From Flavobacteriales bacterium UBA1531 (GTDB taxonomy: Bacteria > Bacteroidota > Bacteroidia > Flavobacteriales_D > Sanyastnellaceae): a DNA stretch of 14,054 bases. Each line of letters starts with the position of its first letter. The first letter of the stretch is position 1. Under the pieces are notes generated by a model, which was not told where the DNA came from, made no database searches, and saw nothing but the letters and a program-made list of their open reading frames with translations. Both the position numbers and the translations under genes were made by a program. The stretch is taken from assembly GCA_002323795.1 (NCBI GenBank), contig DCPZ01000073.1, positions 1 to 14,054 of the forward strand, written 5' to 3'. Positions 1-7,067 of the stretch are shown here, one piece after another.

Positions 1-1
1 C

Positions 2-832
2 AATCTATTGAATGGCGAGGGAGAGTTGCGCTATGCGGATGAACGCTACGTTTTTTCGACAAGAGACAAGCTGGAAAACCCTACATCAATTGGCACCCAA
101 ATTGACATTCGTCCATCGACATGTGACTTGCGAGGCTCTGGGCGTTTCAATCTTCCTTTGGATTTTCAATTGATCGACCAATCTTTCGTTGGTGCATTTG
201 AAATCAATTCACGAGGGGATTATGTTTTCAAAGGATCTTACCGATTTGACATTTCATTTGAGCAAGAGCTCTACGATCGAATGGCGCTGCAAATACCTTC
301 TTGGGAACCCGCCGAACCCGCCAATATTAGCGAGACAAATTACGAACGAGCTCTTCAGGAATGGCTGGGAGAAAAAGAAAGTCAGAAGGTCATCAATGAT
401 CTGGCGTTGACGGGAACCTTGAAGAACATCCCGAAGTCCATGCGAAAGAGCCTTGTTCTTACCGGATTGGAGATGACATGGGATCCAGATCTCGAGGAAT
501 TTACATCTACAAGCGAGTTCATTATTGCATCATTGGGAAGCGCACCTGTATTCCAAAAAATCCCTGCCAAGCTAATCCTACGCAGAAGTCGATCAAAGGA
601 TTCGTTCACAATTTATTTGCACGGCGATGAAGAAAATTGGTACCTTCTCAAATATGCCAAGCCAGAACTGCTTTGTTCATCGCCGGATAAGGTCTTCCTT
701 GCACAAATAGCGGACATAAAACCTAAGAAGCGAGAGCAAAAAGAAAAAGATGGACGGAGGTTTACTTACGGGTTTGTGAACAGTTATCGCTGGCGAAATG
801 ACCTCGTAGATGATTACAGAGATTTTGATTAA
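2..832 (+). CDS. C-terminal part of an unidentified protein (5' end outside window)
   Basis: An open frame runs from the first bases of the window to a TAA at 830-832, giving about 276 residues. I treat it as a fragment: the frame is open to the window edge, the only early start is a TTG at 8 with no visible ribosome binding site, and no signal peptide follows it. I do not recognise a family. The visible part is rich in charged and aromatic residues and looks soluble. It has alternating beta-like stretches (for example FVGAFEINSRGDYVFKGSYR), then a helical segment around residues 110-150, then another beta-rich part that includes ENWYLLKYAKPELLCSSPD. It ends in a very charged tail (KPKKREQKEKDGRR, final YRDFD). 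From memory, large conserved Bacteroidota proteins of unknown function can have comparable C-termini, but this is only an impression. The stop lies 41 bp before the fadH start chosen here. Confidence 0.6.
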   Translation, partial: NLLNGEGELRYADERYVFSTRDKLENPTSIGTQIDIRPSTCDLRGSGRFNLPLDFQLIDQSFVGAFEINSRGDYVFKGSYRFDISFEQELYDRMALQIPSWEPAEPANISETNYERALQEWLGEKESQKVINDLALTGTLKNIPKSMRKSLVLTGLEMTWDPDLEEFTSTSEFIIASLGSAPVFQKIPAKLILRRSRSKDSFTIYLHGDEENWYLLKYAKPELLCSSPDKVFLAQIADIKPKKREQKEKDGRRFTYGFVNSYRWRNDLVDDYRDFD

Positions 833-836
833 ACGA

Positions 837-844
837 TAATTTTG
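837..844 (+). promoter_or_regulatory. Candidate Bacteroidota -7 element for fadH
   Basis: TAATTTTG matches the Bacteroidota -7 consensus TAnnTTTG at every fixed position. It starts 5 bp after the preceding stop. Transcription would begin roughly at 848-851, which is past the ATG at 847 but leaves about 23 nt before the ATG at 874. No convincing TTTG-type -33 element is seen at the usual spacing, so this rests on the -7 match and its location. Confidence 0.45.
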
Positions 845-873
845 ACATGTTAACCTCGGATAGAACATCTGCA

Positions 874-2871
874 ATGCAAGTGTTTCAGCCAATTCAACTT
901 GGACAGCTGAAATTGCAGAATCGCATCTTAATGGGTAGCATGCATACCGGTCTCGAAGAAGCAAGGGGTGGATTTGAAGCTTTGGCCCGTTTTTATGCAG
1001 ATCGGGCGAAAGGAGGCGCTGGATTAATTGTAACAGGTGGAATTTCGCCAAATCGCCGTGGTGTTCTCAAGCCGGGAGGAGCCAAGCTAACCTCCAGAAG
1101 GCAAATTAAGAGCCATCAAATCATAACGAAAGCGGTCCATGAGAATGGAGGGAAGATCTGCTTGCAGATTCTTCATGGGGGGCGTTACAGTTACCATCCC
1201 TTCAACGTAGCTCCATCCAATCTTAAAGCTGCCATCAACCGATTTACGCCGAGAAGCCTTTCAACCAGAGGAGTAAAAAAAACCATTCGACAGTACGCTG
1301 AGTGCGCTGCTTTGGCCAAAGAGTCCGGATATGACGGCATCGAAATCATGGGGTCCGAAGGATACCTGATCAATCAATTCTTGGTCTCCACCACAAACAA
1401 GAGAACCGATGTTTACGGTGGAACATTTGAGAATAGGATGCAATTTCCAATCGAAATAGTGCGGCACATTCGAGAGCAGGTAGGCGCAGATTTTGCAATC
1501 ATTTTTCGACTGAGCATGTTGGACCTCGTTGAAGATGGGAGCAGCTGGGGTGAAATCAAAAAATTGGCCCAAGCACTTGAAATCGAAGGAGTCGACGCAA
1601 TTAATACAGGCATCGGTTGGCACGAAGCGCGCATTCCGACAATCGCAACCTTGGTTCCGAGAGGAGGGTTTTCATTCGTGACAAAAAAGCTCATGGGCAG
1701 CGTCAAAGTCCCTTTGATTACAACCAATCGCTTCAATACCATTGAGGCATGTGAAAAGGCTCTTCAAGAGGGATGCGCTGATATGGTTTCTATGGCACGC
1801 CCATTTCTCGCAGACGCCGAAATCGTCAACAAATCCAAGACGGAGCCCGAAGCAGTAAACACATGCATTGGCTGCAACCAAGCTTGTCTTGATCACATTT
1901 TTGAAAATAAAATCGCCACCTGCCTTGTTAATCCACGAGCAAGCCACGAAGGGAAATGGCCTCTTGATGCAAAAGCAAACACATCCAAACGAGTTGCCAT
2001 TGTTGGGTCAGGGCCAGCAGGCCTGAGCGCAGCTCTGGAGTCGGCACGACTAGGGCACGACGTATCAATTTTCGAAGCGGCATCGCAAATCGGAGGCCAG
2101 TTCAATATGGCCAAAAAGATTCCAGGCAAGGAAGAATTCTTTGAAACGTTGCGCTATTTCGAGATCATGCTCCAGAAGTATGCTGTAGATGTGAAACTCA
2201 ATACGGAAGCTGACGCAGCCAAATTGTCCGAATTTGAACATGTCATCATCGCAACGGGGGTTAAACCCAGGTCTTGGACCATTCCAGGAGCAAATGCTTC
2301 CGAAGTCGTTAACTACATTGACGTACTTCGAGGGGATGCAAAAGTTGGAAAACGTGTTGCCATAATTGGCGCAGGCGGCATCGGTTTCGATGTTGCCGAA
2401 TTCTTGATTCACCACGAAACGGACAACTTCTTCGAGGAATGGGGCATCGACCAATCAATCACCGAACGCGGCGGTCTTCGAAAACCGTTGCGCAATGCAC
2501 CGAGACATCAGATACACCTATTCCAACGCTCAGAAGGAAAAGTGGGAGGGAAGCTTGGAAAAACAACGGGATGGATACACCGGCTTCAGCTCAAAAACAA
2601 AGGTGTAGAGACTCATCGCGGAGTTGATTACCAATTCTTTAAAAACGGAAAGCTCACCTTTAACGAAGCGGGATCACAACGTGAAATGGCATTTGACTCA
2701 GTTGTCGTTTGCGCAGGTCAAATTCCTTTTGCTCCGCTCGCTGAAAGCCTCGCCGACGGTGGCAAAACATTTCAGAAAATTGGTGGTGCGCTCAATGCAA
2801 AGAAATTAGACGCACAGCGTGCGATAAGAGAGGGATTGGAAGCTGCATATTCCATTTCAGAATGGACTTGA
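874..2871 (+). CDS. fadH: 2,4-dienoyl-CoA reductase (NADPH), FadH / Old Yellow Enzyme family
   Basis: This enzyme reduces 2,4-dienoyl-CoA to enoyl-CoA during beta-oxidation of polyunsaturated fatty acids, in the cytoplasm, passing electrons NADPH-FAD-4Fe4S-FMN. Residues 1 to about 330 are the FMN TIM barrel. The active-site signatures known from E. coli FadH are present: Tyr164 in MGSEGYLIN and His250 in NTGIGWHEARIP. The cluster cysteines are C331, C334, C338 and C350 (CIGCNQAC, then CLVNPRA). An FAD-binding GSGPAG lies at 378-383 and a second dinucleotide site GAGGIG at 499-504. GKTTGWIHR near the C-terminus is also typical. The 665-residue length is close to the 672 of E. coli. I chose ATG 874 because its N-terminus (MQVFQPIQLG) aligns with E. 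coli FadH; ATG 847 would add nine residues and sits on the likely transcription start. Fatty acid oxidation neighbours are absent, so the role rests on the protein alone. A related OYE-family reductase with another enoate substrate is a minor alternative. Confidence 0.93.
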   Translation: MQVFQPIQLGQLKLQNRILMGSMHTGLEEARGGFEALARFYADRAKGGAGLIVTGGISPNRRGVLKPGGAKLTSRRQIKSHQIITKAVHENGGKICLQILHGGRYSYHPFNVAPSNLKAAINRFTPRSLSTRGVKKTIRQYAECAALAKESGYDGIEIMGSEGYLINQFLVSTTNKRTDVYGGTFENRMQFPIEIVRHIREQVGADFAIIFRLSMLDLVEDGSSWGEIKKLAQALEIEGVDAINTGIGWHEARIPTIATLVPRGGFSFVTKKLMGSVKVPLITTNRFNTIEACEKALQEGCADMVSMARPFLADAEIVNKSKTEPEAVNTCIGCNQACLDHIFENKIATCLVNPRASHEGKWPLDAKANTSKRVAIVGSGPAGLSAALESARLGHDVSIFEAASQIGGQFNMAKKIPGKEEFFETLRYFEIMLQKYAVDVKLNTEADAAKLSEFEHVIIATGVKPRSWTIPGANASEVVNYIDVLRGDAKVGKRVAIIGAGGIGFDVAEFLIHHETDNFFEEWGIDQSITERGGLRKPLRNAPRHQIHLFQRSEGKVGGKLGKTTGWIHRLQLKNKGVETHRGVDYQFFKNGKLTFNEAGSQREMAFDSVVVCAGQIPFAPLAESLADGGKTFQKIGGALNAKKLDAQRAIREGLEAAYSISEWT

Positions 2872-2878
2872 CCCCATT

Positions 2879-3628
2879 TTAATCGGGAGTATCGACATTG
2901 TTTTGGTGCCATTCTCGCATGGATGAAACACTTTCGTAGGCAGTCTTGGTCATACGAGTAATGTCATCAGCTGATGGGCTGTCTGGATGGATGGGTTCTC
3001 CGAATCGCACGTGAACCGAATTGGGCCGAAGCAACCAACCGCCTTTTGGAAGCACCTTACGAGTTCCATGCACATGCATCGGTATTACTGGCACTTTGGC
3101 ACCAGCTGCCAAGTAAAAAGCGCCCTTTTTGAACGCATTGAGTTCGCCATCCGTGCTGCGGGTACCTTCTGGGTAAACAATGACCGAAATGCCTTTGGAC
3201 AGTGAATGCAGAAGATTGTCCACCGAGACCTTGGCCGCATTTGGGTTGCTTCGGTCAATAAAAACCGTTCCAACACGTTCATTCAACAGGCCAAGAATAG
3301 GTACTTTACGAAGGCTTGCTTTTGCCAAATAAACAATCGGGCGGGGTATCACTTTAGCGCAAACATTGATGTCTATTTGACTCGCATGGTTGCAAATCAC
3401 AATGGCTTTTTCGGGCCAATAAATGAATTGGGCAGCATCAGATGTGAAGGTAACTTTAGGACGGTTAATCCCAGAAATTCGCAGCATGTTTGCGCTCCAC
3501 ATCTGGCTCCCGATGCGCGTAAGCACAAATGGTATGAATCGCTTGCTCAACAGTGCAAGAAACAATGCAATGAGGCAGCTAATGGCTGACCAAACTAACC
3601 CGACAAAAGTTCGTAAGACGCTCAACAT
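2879..3628 (-). CDS. plsC: 1-acyl-sn-glycerol-3-phosphate acyltransferase (PlsC/LPLAT family)
   Basis: Probable lysophosphatidic acid acyltransferase that adds the second acyl chain to make phosphatidic acid at the inner membrane. The 249 residues carry all four family motifs. Motif I is NHASQID (H81 and D86 of the HX4D catalytic pair), motif II is around GTVFIDR (120-126), motif III is YPEGTRS (152-158), and motif IV is VPVIPM (179-184). Residues 7-37 are strongly hydrophobic and should anchor the protein to the membrane. It is the last gene of a minus-strand cluster and starts 9 bp after the rluE stop. Its stop is only 7 bp from the end of the convergent fadH. The exact acyl acceptor cannot be read from the sequence; related LPLAT enzymes act on lysophospholipids or ornithine lipids, so plsC is the most likely but not the only reading. 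Confidence 0.88.
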   Translation of the reverse strand: MLSVLRTFVGLVWSAISCLIALFLALLSKRFIPFVLTRIGSQMWSANMLRISGINRPKVTFTSDAAQFIYWPEKAIVICNHASQIDINVCAKVIPRPIVYLAKASLRKVPILGLLNERVGTVFIDRSNPNAAKVSVDNLLHSLSKGISVIVYPEGTRSTDGELNAFKKGAFYLAAGAKVPVIPMHVHGTRKVLPKGGWLLRPNSVHVRFGEPIHPDSPSADDITRMTKTAYESVSSMREWHQNNVDTPD

Positions 3629-3637
3629 GATCGATGG

Positions 3638-4249
3638 TTAACTCTGTGAACCAGCCGAAAGAGCCTGCTCTGTTTGTTCAGCATTTAGCAATGTAACCTC
3701 TCCAGGCTGCAGCTTGAGAGAATCGAGTGACAACTCCCCGATTTGAGTTCGAATCAATCGCAACGTAGGCAGCCCAACATGTGCCGTCATCTTTCTGACC
3801 TGCCTATTCTTTCCTTCTGTTAGCCTCATTTGAATCCATTCCGTAGAAATCGACTTTCGCTCCCGAATGGGCGGGATACGTTCGCCTACAGACGGTTGTG
3901 AAACAATCTTCGCTTTGCACGGTCTAGTAAGGTGCTGCCTTTTCTTGATTCGAAGCTCCATGGGCGCAACCAAGGATTCAATGTGCTCTTCGGTGACACT
4001 GCCTTCTACTTGGACGTGATACGTTCGAGGATGACCATGACGTGGTTCAAGCAGCTCATGTATCAGCTTTGAATCGTTGGAAAGCAGCAGCAATCCCTCT
4101 GAATCACGATCCAATCGACCTACGGGGTAAACATCTGTGGGCAGCTCTAAACCCAATGAACCGAGACCCGGGTGACCTCCTTCACTCGTAAATTGACTGA
4201 GAACCCCAAAAGGCTTGTTCAAGGCGAAGCAAATGGGCATTGCATTCAT
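3638..4249 (-). CDS. rluE: 23S rRNA pseudouridine synthase, RluE-like
   Basis: Member of the RsuA/RluB/C/E/F pseudouridine synthases, which isomerise a specific uridine in rRNA; RluE of E. coli modifies U2457 of 23S rRNA. The 203-residue protein has the N-terminal NKPFGVLSQFTSEGGH segment, the catalytic signature GRLDRDSEGLLLL with the nucleophilic Asp at residue 47, and the later family motif GKNRQVRKMTAHVGLPTLRLIR. There is no N-terminal S4 domain, which agrees with RluE (217 aa in E. coli) rather than RluB, RluF or RsuA. The chosen ATG at 4249 overlaps the stop of the upstream lipoprotein gene as ATGA, a usual sign of translational coupling. A TTG at 4258 and an ATG at 4240 are in-frame alternatives. 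The target uridine is inferred from family membership. Confidence 0.88.
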   Translation of the reverse strand: MNAMPICFALNKPFGVLSQFTSEGGHPGLGSLGLELPTDVYPVGRLDRDSEGLLLLSNDSKLIHELLEPRHGHPRTYHVQVEGSVTEEHIESLVAPMELRIKKRQHLTRPCKAKIVSQPSVGERIPPIRERKSISTEWIQMRLTEGKNRQVRKMTAHVGLPTLRLIRTQIGELSLDSLKLQPGEVTLLNAEQTEQALSAGSQS

Positions 4250-5355
4250 TTGACCCAATCAGTTACAAACACGTTTGTATTCCGCGTCCGTCCATTGTTG
4301 CGGTTCGATGAAAAAGCCAATCGTTTGCCATCCGGAGAAAACATTGGGAAAGAATCAAATGCTGAATCAAAGGAAATCTGTTCCAATCCTGTGCCGTCAA
4401 TGTTGATGATAAAAATGTTGAAGGGAAATCCTCCCGAATGATGGTTGCTTGAAAAAAGGACCTTTTCACCACTCGGGTGAAAGAACGGCGCCCAATTTGC
4501 ACCGCCTAAATCCGTCAATTGTCGCGCATTAGAGCCATCGGCGTTAGCGATGAATAATTCCATCGAGGTAGGCTCAACCAAGCCATTGTTGAGAAGTGAG
4601 ATGTAGTGTTCAACTTCAGATGGCTCACTCGGACGACTCGCACGCCAAATCAATTGTCTACCATCAGGCGAGAAAAAAGCCCCGCCATCGTAGCCCAGCT
4701 CATCCGTAACTTGAATGACATCTGATCCATCCAAATTGCAAGTGTAGAGTTCAAGGTCGCCACTTCTTGTGCTGGTGAAGACCATGCGATCACCGTTGGG
4801 ACTTATAGTCGCTTCGGCATCATAGCCCGGTAGATCCGTCAATTGGACAACTCGCTCCCCGTTAAGATTAGAAGTAAAAATATCATAGCCTTCGTATATG
4901 GGCCAGACATATTCCCCTTTTGGTCCGCGGGGTGGAACTTCTGGGCAAAGTGTATCCGCGAGGTGAGTGGATGCGAATACCACGGAAGAATCACCGGGCA
5001 TGAAGTAGGCGCAAGTTGTACGTCCTAGGCCATTGGAAATCTGTTTCGGTGCAGTGGACGAAGGAGTGAACTCCTCGTCCAATTCTAAAACGAAAATTTG
5101 ATCACATCCTGTTCCCCAATTCGGATTATTCGCCTGGAAAACGAGTTGGTCATTCCCAAATGACCAATACGCCTCAGCATTATCACCGCCAAAGGTTAAT
5201 TGGCGCAAGTTGCCAAAATGCTTTTCCGCTGAATACTTCAAATCATCTTGAGCCGGTGCTAATTTCTCCTTTTGCGCGTCAGCTCTTCCAGAGGGGGCTG
5301 CGCATCCGAATAGGCAGGCAACTAAAATTAAACTCCAGGATGTAATTTGTCTCAT
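4246..5355 (-). CDS. Lipoprotein with TolB/PD40-type beta-propeller repeats
   Basis: A 369-residue lipoprotein of unknown specific function. The start at 5355 gives a short signal peptide with the lipobox LFGC and Cys18 as the lipid-carrying residue. The frame stays open upstream to 5493, but that longer start buries the signal and overlaps the divergent gene. After a linker (20-45) come WD40-like PD40/TolB blade units, visible as repeated patterns: YWSFGNDQLVF, ISPNGDRMVFTSTRSGDLELYTCNLDGSDVIQVTD, FSPDGRQLIWRAS, FIANADGSNARQLTD, FHPSGEKVLFSSN and FSPDGKRLAFSSN. TolB domains of this sort bind protein partners in the periplasm. A recruiting or sensing role is likely, but no partner is visible. 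The gene is first in the cluster with rluE and plsC and diverges from the M28 peptidase gene. Confidence 0.85.
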   Translation of the reverse strand: MRQITSWSLILVACLFGCAAPSGRADAQKEKLAPAQDDLKYSAEKHFGNLRQLTFGGDNAEAYWSFGNDQLVFQANNPNWGTGCDQIFVLELDEEFTPSSTAPKQISNGLGRTTCAYFMPGDSSVVFASTHLADTLCPEVPPRGPKGEYVWPIYEGYDIFTSNLNGERVVQLTDLPGYDAEATISPNGDRMVFTSTRSGDLELYTCNLDGSDVIQVTDELGYDGGAFFSPDGRQLIWRASRPSEPSEVEHYISLLNNGLVEPTSMELFIANADGSNARQLTDLGGANWAPFFHPSGEKVLFSSNHHSGGFPFNIFIINIDGTGLEQISFDSAFDSFPMFSPDGKRLAFSSNRNNGRTRNTNVFVTDWVK

Positions 5356-5389
5356 GGTTTTTACAAATCTTGCGTAAAAGTAAACTGCA
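5356..5389. promoter_or_regulatory. 34-bp spacer between two divergent lipoprotein genes
   Basis: The space between the two start codons is only 34 bp, too short to hold two full promoters plus leaders. On the minus strand, TACTTTTA (plus-strand 5374-5381) differs from the TAnnTTTG element in one position and is a weak candidate for the PD40 lipoprotein. No good match was found for the M28 gene. At least one promoter probably lies inside the neighbouring coding sequence. Confidence 0.3.
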
Positions 5390-6670
5390 ATGAAAGCAAG
5401 TAGCATCAGTTTCTGTGAGGTTTTTATTTTTTCTTCGGCGCTCATTGTCATTTTGTCATCATGCAATCTTGATGCAGATTTTAAAAACAGCAAAATGAAG
5501 GCACTTGCATCGCATGTTGAAGCACTGTCCTCAGACGCAATGGAAGGAAGAGAAACAGGTAAGTCGGGAGAGGCAAGGGCAAGCGCCTGGATTGACTCGG
5601 TTTTCGCATCACAAGGGCTTCAAGCTTTTGGCGAGAAAGGTTCCTTTCAATCCTTTCAGTACAAACCGCATCCGCCCATGCAAATGCATGGAAATGGACA
5701 TTCCGCGTCATTGGGCATGGCATTGGTCCAAGAAATCAATGGAAACAACGTGCTATTCGCTCTACCACAGAAAAACAAAAGATGGGGAGTTATTGGAGCG
5801 CACTATGACCACCTCGGCTATGGTGATGAAAACTCTCTTTTTCGAGGAGAACCGGAAATCCATAATGGAGCAGATGATAATGCTTCGGGAGTAGCAGGTA
5901 TGCTGTCCCTAAGCCAAAGGCTTAAAGAATCCAATGGCGATAAATCCATGTTGTTTGCCGCTTTCTCTGGTGAGGAGAAGGGACTTTGGGGATCAAACCA
6001 GTTTTGCAAGTCGCCAACCATTCCGCTTGATTCAGTTGATTACATGATCAACTTTGACATGATTGGACGGTTGCGAGGCGATACGCTTGCCGTGTATGGC
6101 ACTGGGACCTCACCACGCTGGATGCAACTCTTGGAAGAATGCAATGAAGAAGGTTTTGTTTTTGTTCCCAGTGAGAGTGGAGTGGGGCCCAGCGATCATA
6201 CATCCTTCTATTTGGAAAACATTCCGGTGCTCCACTTCTTTACAGGTCAGCATCCCGATTATCACAAACCAAGCGATACCGTCGAAAAGATTAATTACAA
6301 TGGTATTTTACGGATTGTAAACTTTGTCGAACGGCTGATCAGAAGGCTGGATCAGGAAGATGAATGGATTTTTACAGCCACTAAGGATCAAGATGAAGAT
6401 AGCACCCCAAGTTTCAAAGTGACGTTGGGCGTAATACCTGACTACCTTTACGCTGGAAATGGCATGAGGATTGATGGTGTCTCTAACGATCGTCCTGCTG
6501 CAATTGCCGGCTTGATTAGGGGTGACGTGGTTGTGCAGATCGATACAGTCATTGTCAGCGATATGATGAGCTACATGACGGCATTGAGTATGTTTGAACC
6601 TGGAATTGAATCAGTCGTAACCATTGAACGCAATGGCCAACGAGAACAGAGGACTGTTATTTGGGATTGA
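5390..6670 (+). CDS. M28-family zinc metallopeptidase lipoprotein with C-terminal PDZ-like domain
   Basis: Probable aminopeptidase or carboxypeptidase of family M28, anchored in the envelope. The N-terminus is a lipoprotein signal with lipobox LSSC and Cys25 as the modified residue. The catalytic domain (about 35-320) shows the co-catalytic two-zinc motifs in order: HYDHLG (H138, with D140), GADDNASG (D162), SGEEKGLWGS (E195 as general base, E196 as ligand), NFDMIGR (D223) and HPDYHKPSDT (H292). GPSDHTSFY lies before the last ligand. Residues about 340-426 look like a PDZ fold: LGVIPDYLYAGNGMRIDGVS, then AAIAGLIRGDVVVQID, as in other Bacteroidota M28 proteins. All catalytic residues are present, so it should be active. 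Length (426 aa) fits M28 plus PDZ. A Met at 5495 could be a start for a cytoplasmic form but would lose the signal. The substrate cannot be told. rnpB begins three bases after the stop. Confidence 0.9.
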   Translation: MKASSISFCEVFIFSSALIVILSSCNLDADFKNSKMKALASHVEALSSDAMEGRETGKSGEARASAWIDSVFASQGLQAFGEKGSFQSFQYKPHPPMQMHGNGHSASLGMALVQEINGNNVLFALPQKNKRWGVIGAHYDHLGYGDENSLFRGEPEIHNGADDNASGVAGMLSLSQRLKESNGDKSMLFAAFSGEEKGLWGSNQFCKSPTIPLDSVDYMINFDMIGRLRGDTLAVYGTGTSPRWMQLLEECNEEGFVFVPSESGVGPSDHTSFYLENIPVLHFFTGQHPDYHKPSDTVEKINYNGILRIVNFVERLIRRLDQEDEWIFTATKDQDEDSTPSFKVTLGVIPDYLYAGNGMRIDGVSNDRPAAIAGLIRGDVVVQIDTVIVSDMMSYMTALSMFEPGIESVVTIERNGQREQRTVIWD

Positions 6671-6673
6671 AAT

Positions 6674-7004
6674 AAAAAATGAGACTTCATCGCTCCCATA
6701 CGGGAGAGGAAAGTCCGGACAACGCAGGGCACCGTACTTCTCGAAAGGAAGGCATGTTTTACATGACAGATAGTGCTACAGAAATTTAGACCGCCGATGG
6801 CGCCTCACCGAGGCAAACAGGTAAGGTTGAAAAGGTGAGGTAAGAGCTCACCAGCGGCGAAGCGATTCGTCGGCTCTGGTAAACCTTGCGGGTTGCAAGA
6901 TCGCATAGACTGACATCTGAGGGTTGCCCGCCCAAGTCAGTGGGTTGATTGCATAGATAAATGATGAAGCGCTTCGGCGAACAGAATCCGGCTTACCATT
7001 TTTT
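6674..7004 (+). ncRNA. rnpB: RNase P RNA (bacterial type A)
   Basis: Catalytic RNA that removes 5' leaders from tRNA precursors together with the RnpA protein. The universally conserved parts are present: GAGGAAAGTCCGGAC (P4 5' side, 6705-6719) and ACAGAATCCGGCTTAC (P4 3' side, 6981-6996). In between are ACCGCCGATGGC and GGTAAGAG. Helices I can pair: P1 6674-6681 with 6997-7004; P2 6685-6691 with 6963-6969; P3 6693-6697 with 6702-6706 around a 4-nt loop. Further on, 6834-6839 pairs with 6847-6852, and the P15 region pairs 6909-6914 with 6936-6941 around a loop containing GGGU, the tRNA CCA-contacting motif. A small UUCG hairpin at 6970-6979 fits P19. The ends are set by P1, so they are accurate to a few bases. 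P1 is unusually A/U-rich. The order of elements is that of type A. Confidence 0.95.
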
Positions 7005-7007
7005 TTT

Positions 7008-7031
7008 ACAATGCTTCGCCTATTGTTTTTT
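7008..7031 (+). terminator. Weak candidate terminator after rnpB
   Basis: ACAAT at 7008-7012 can pair with ATTGT at 7022-7026, followed by a T run to 7031. The stem is only 5 bp and lacks G-C clamps, so this is a poor intrinsic terminator. The surrounding stretch up to 7067 is T-rich and holds no gene. Confidence 0.25.
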
Positions 7032-7055
7032 CCTGTTTTTTTCAATTAGAGCGTG

Positions 7056-7063
7056 TATATTTG
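7056..7063 (+). promoter_or_regulatory. Candidate Bacteroidota -7 element next to a start codon
   Basis: TATATTTG matches TAnnTTTG at all fixed positions and ends 4 bp before the ATG at 7068. By the usual spacing, transcription would begin at or within a base or two of the ATG, giving a leaderless message. No clear -33 TTTG is seen at standard distance; the upstream region is a T-rich tract. Confidence 0.45.
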
Positions 7064-7067
7064 ACAC

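Noticed and set aside
8..832. TTG at position 8 as the true start of the first gene
   Set aside because: The frame remains open to the window edge and the TTG has no ribosome binding signal or typical N-terminus, so a 5'-truncated gene is more likely.
1261..1623. 120-residue antisense frame inside fadH
   Set aside because: Sits fully within the strongly conserved fadH barrel; composition is that of a shadow frame and no motif is visible.
874..2871. Horizontal transfer of fadH from proteobacteria
   Set aside because: The protein is very similar to E. coli FadH from memory, but this family is strongly conserved and base composition does not visibly differ from the neighbours, so transfer cannot be claimed from sequence reading alone.
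4246..5493. Longer PD40 lipoprotein starting at 5493
   Set aside because: The extra 46 residues precede a clear lipoprotein signal peptide starting at 5355 and overlap the start of the divergent peptidase gene.
5505..5894. 129-residue plus-strand frame in the peptidase gene
   Set aside because: Overlaps the M28 metal-binding motifs in another frame; no independent evidence.
6674..7004. tmRNA or a riboswitch in the structured region
   Set aside because: No tRNA-like ends or peptide tag; the P4 strands and GGTAAGAG elements identify RNase P RNA.
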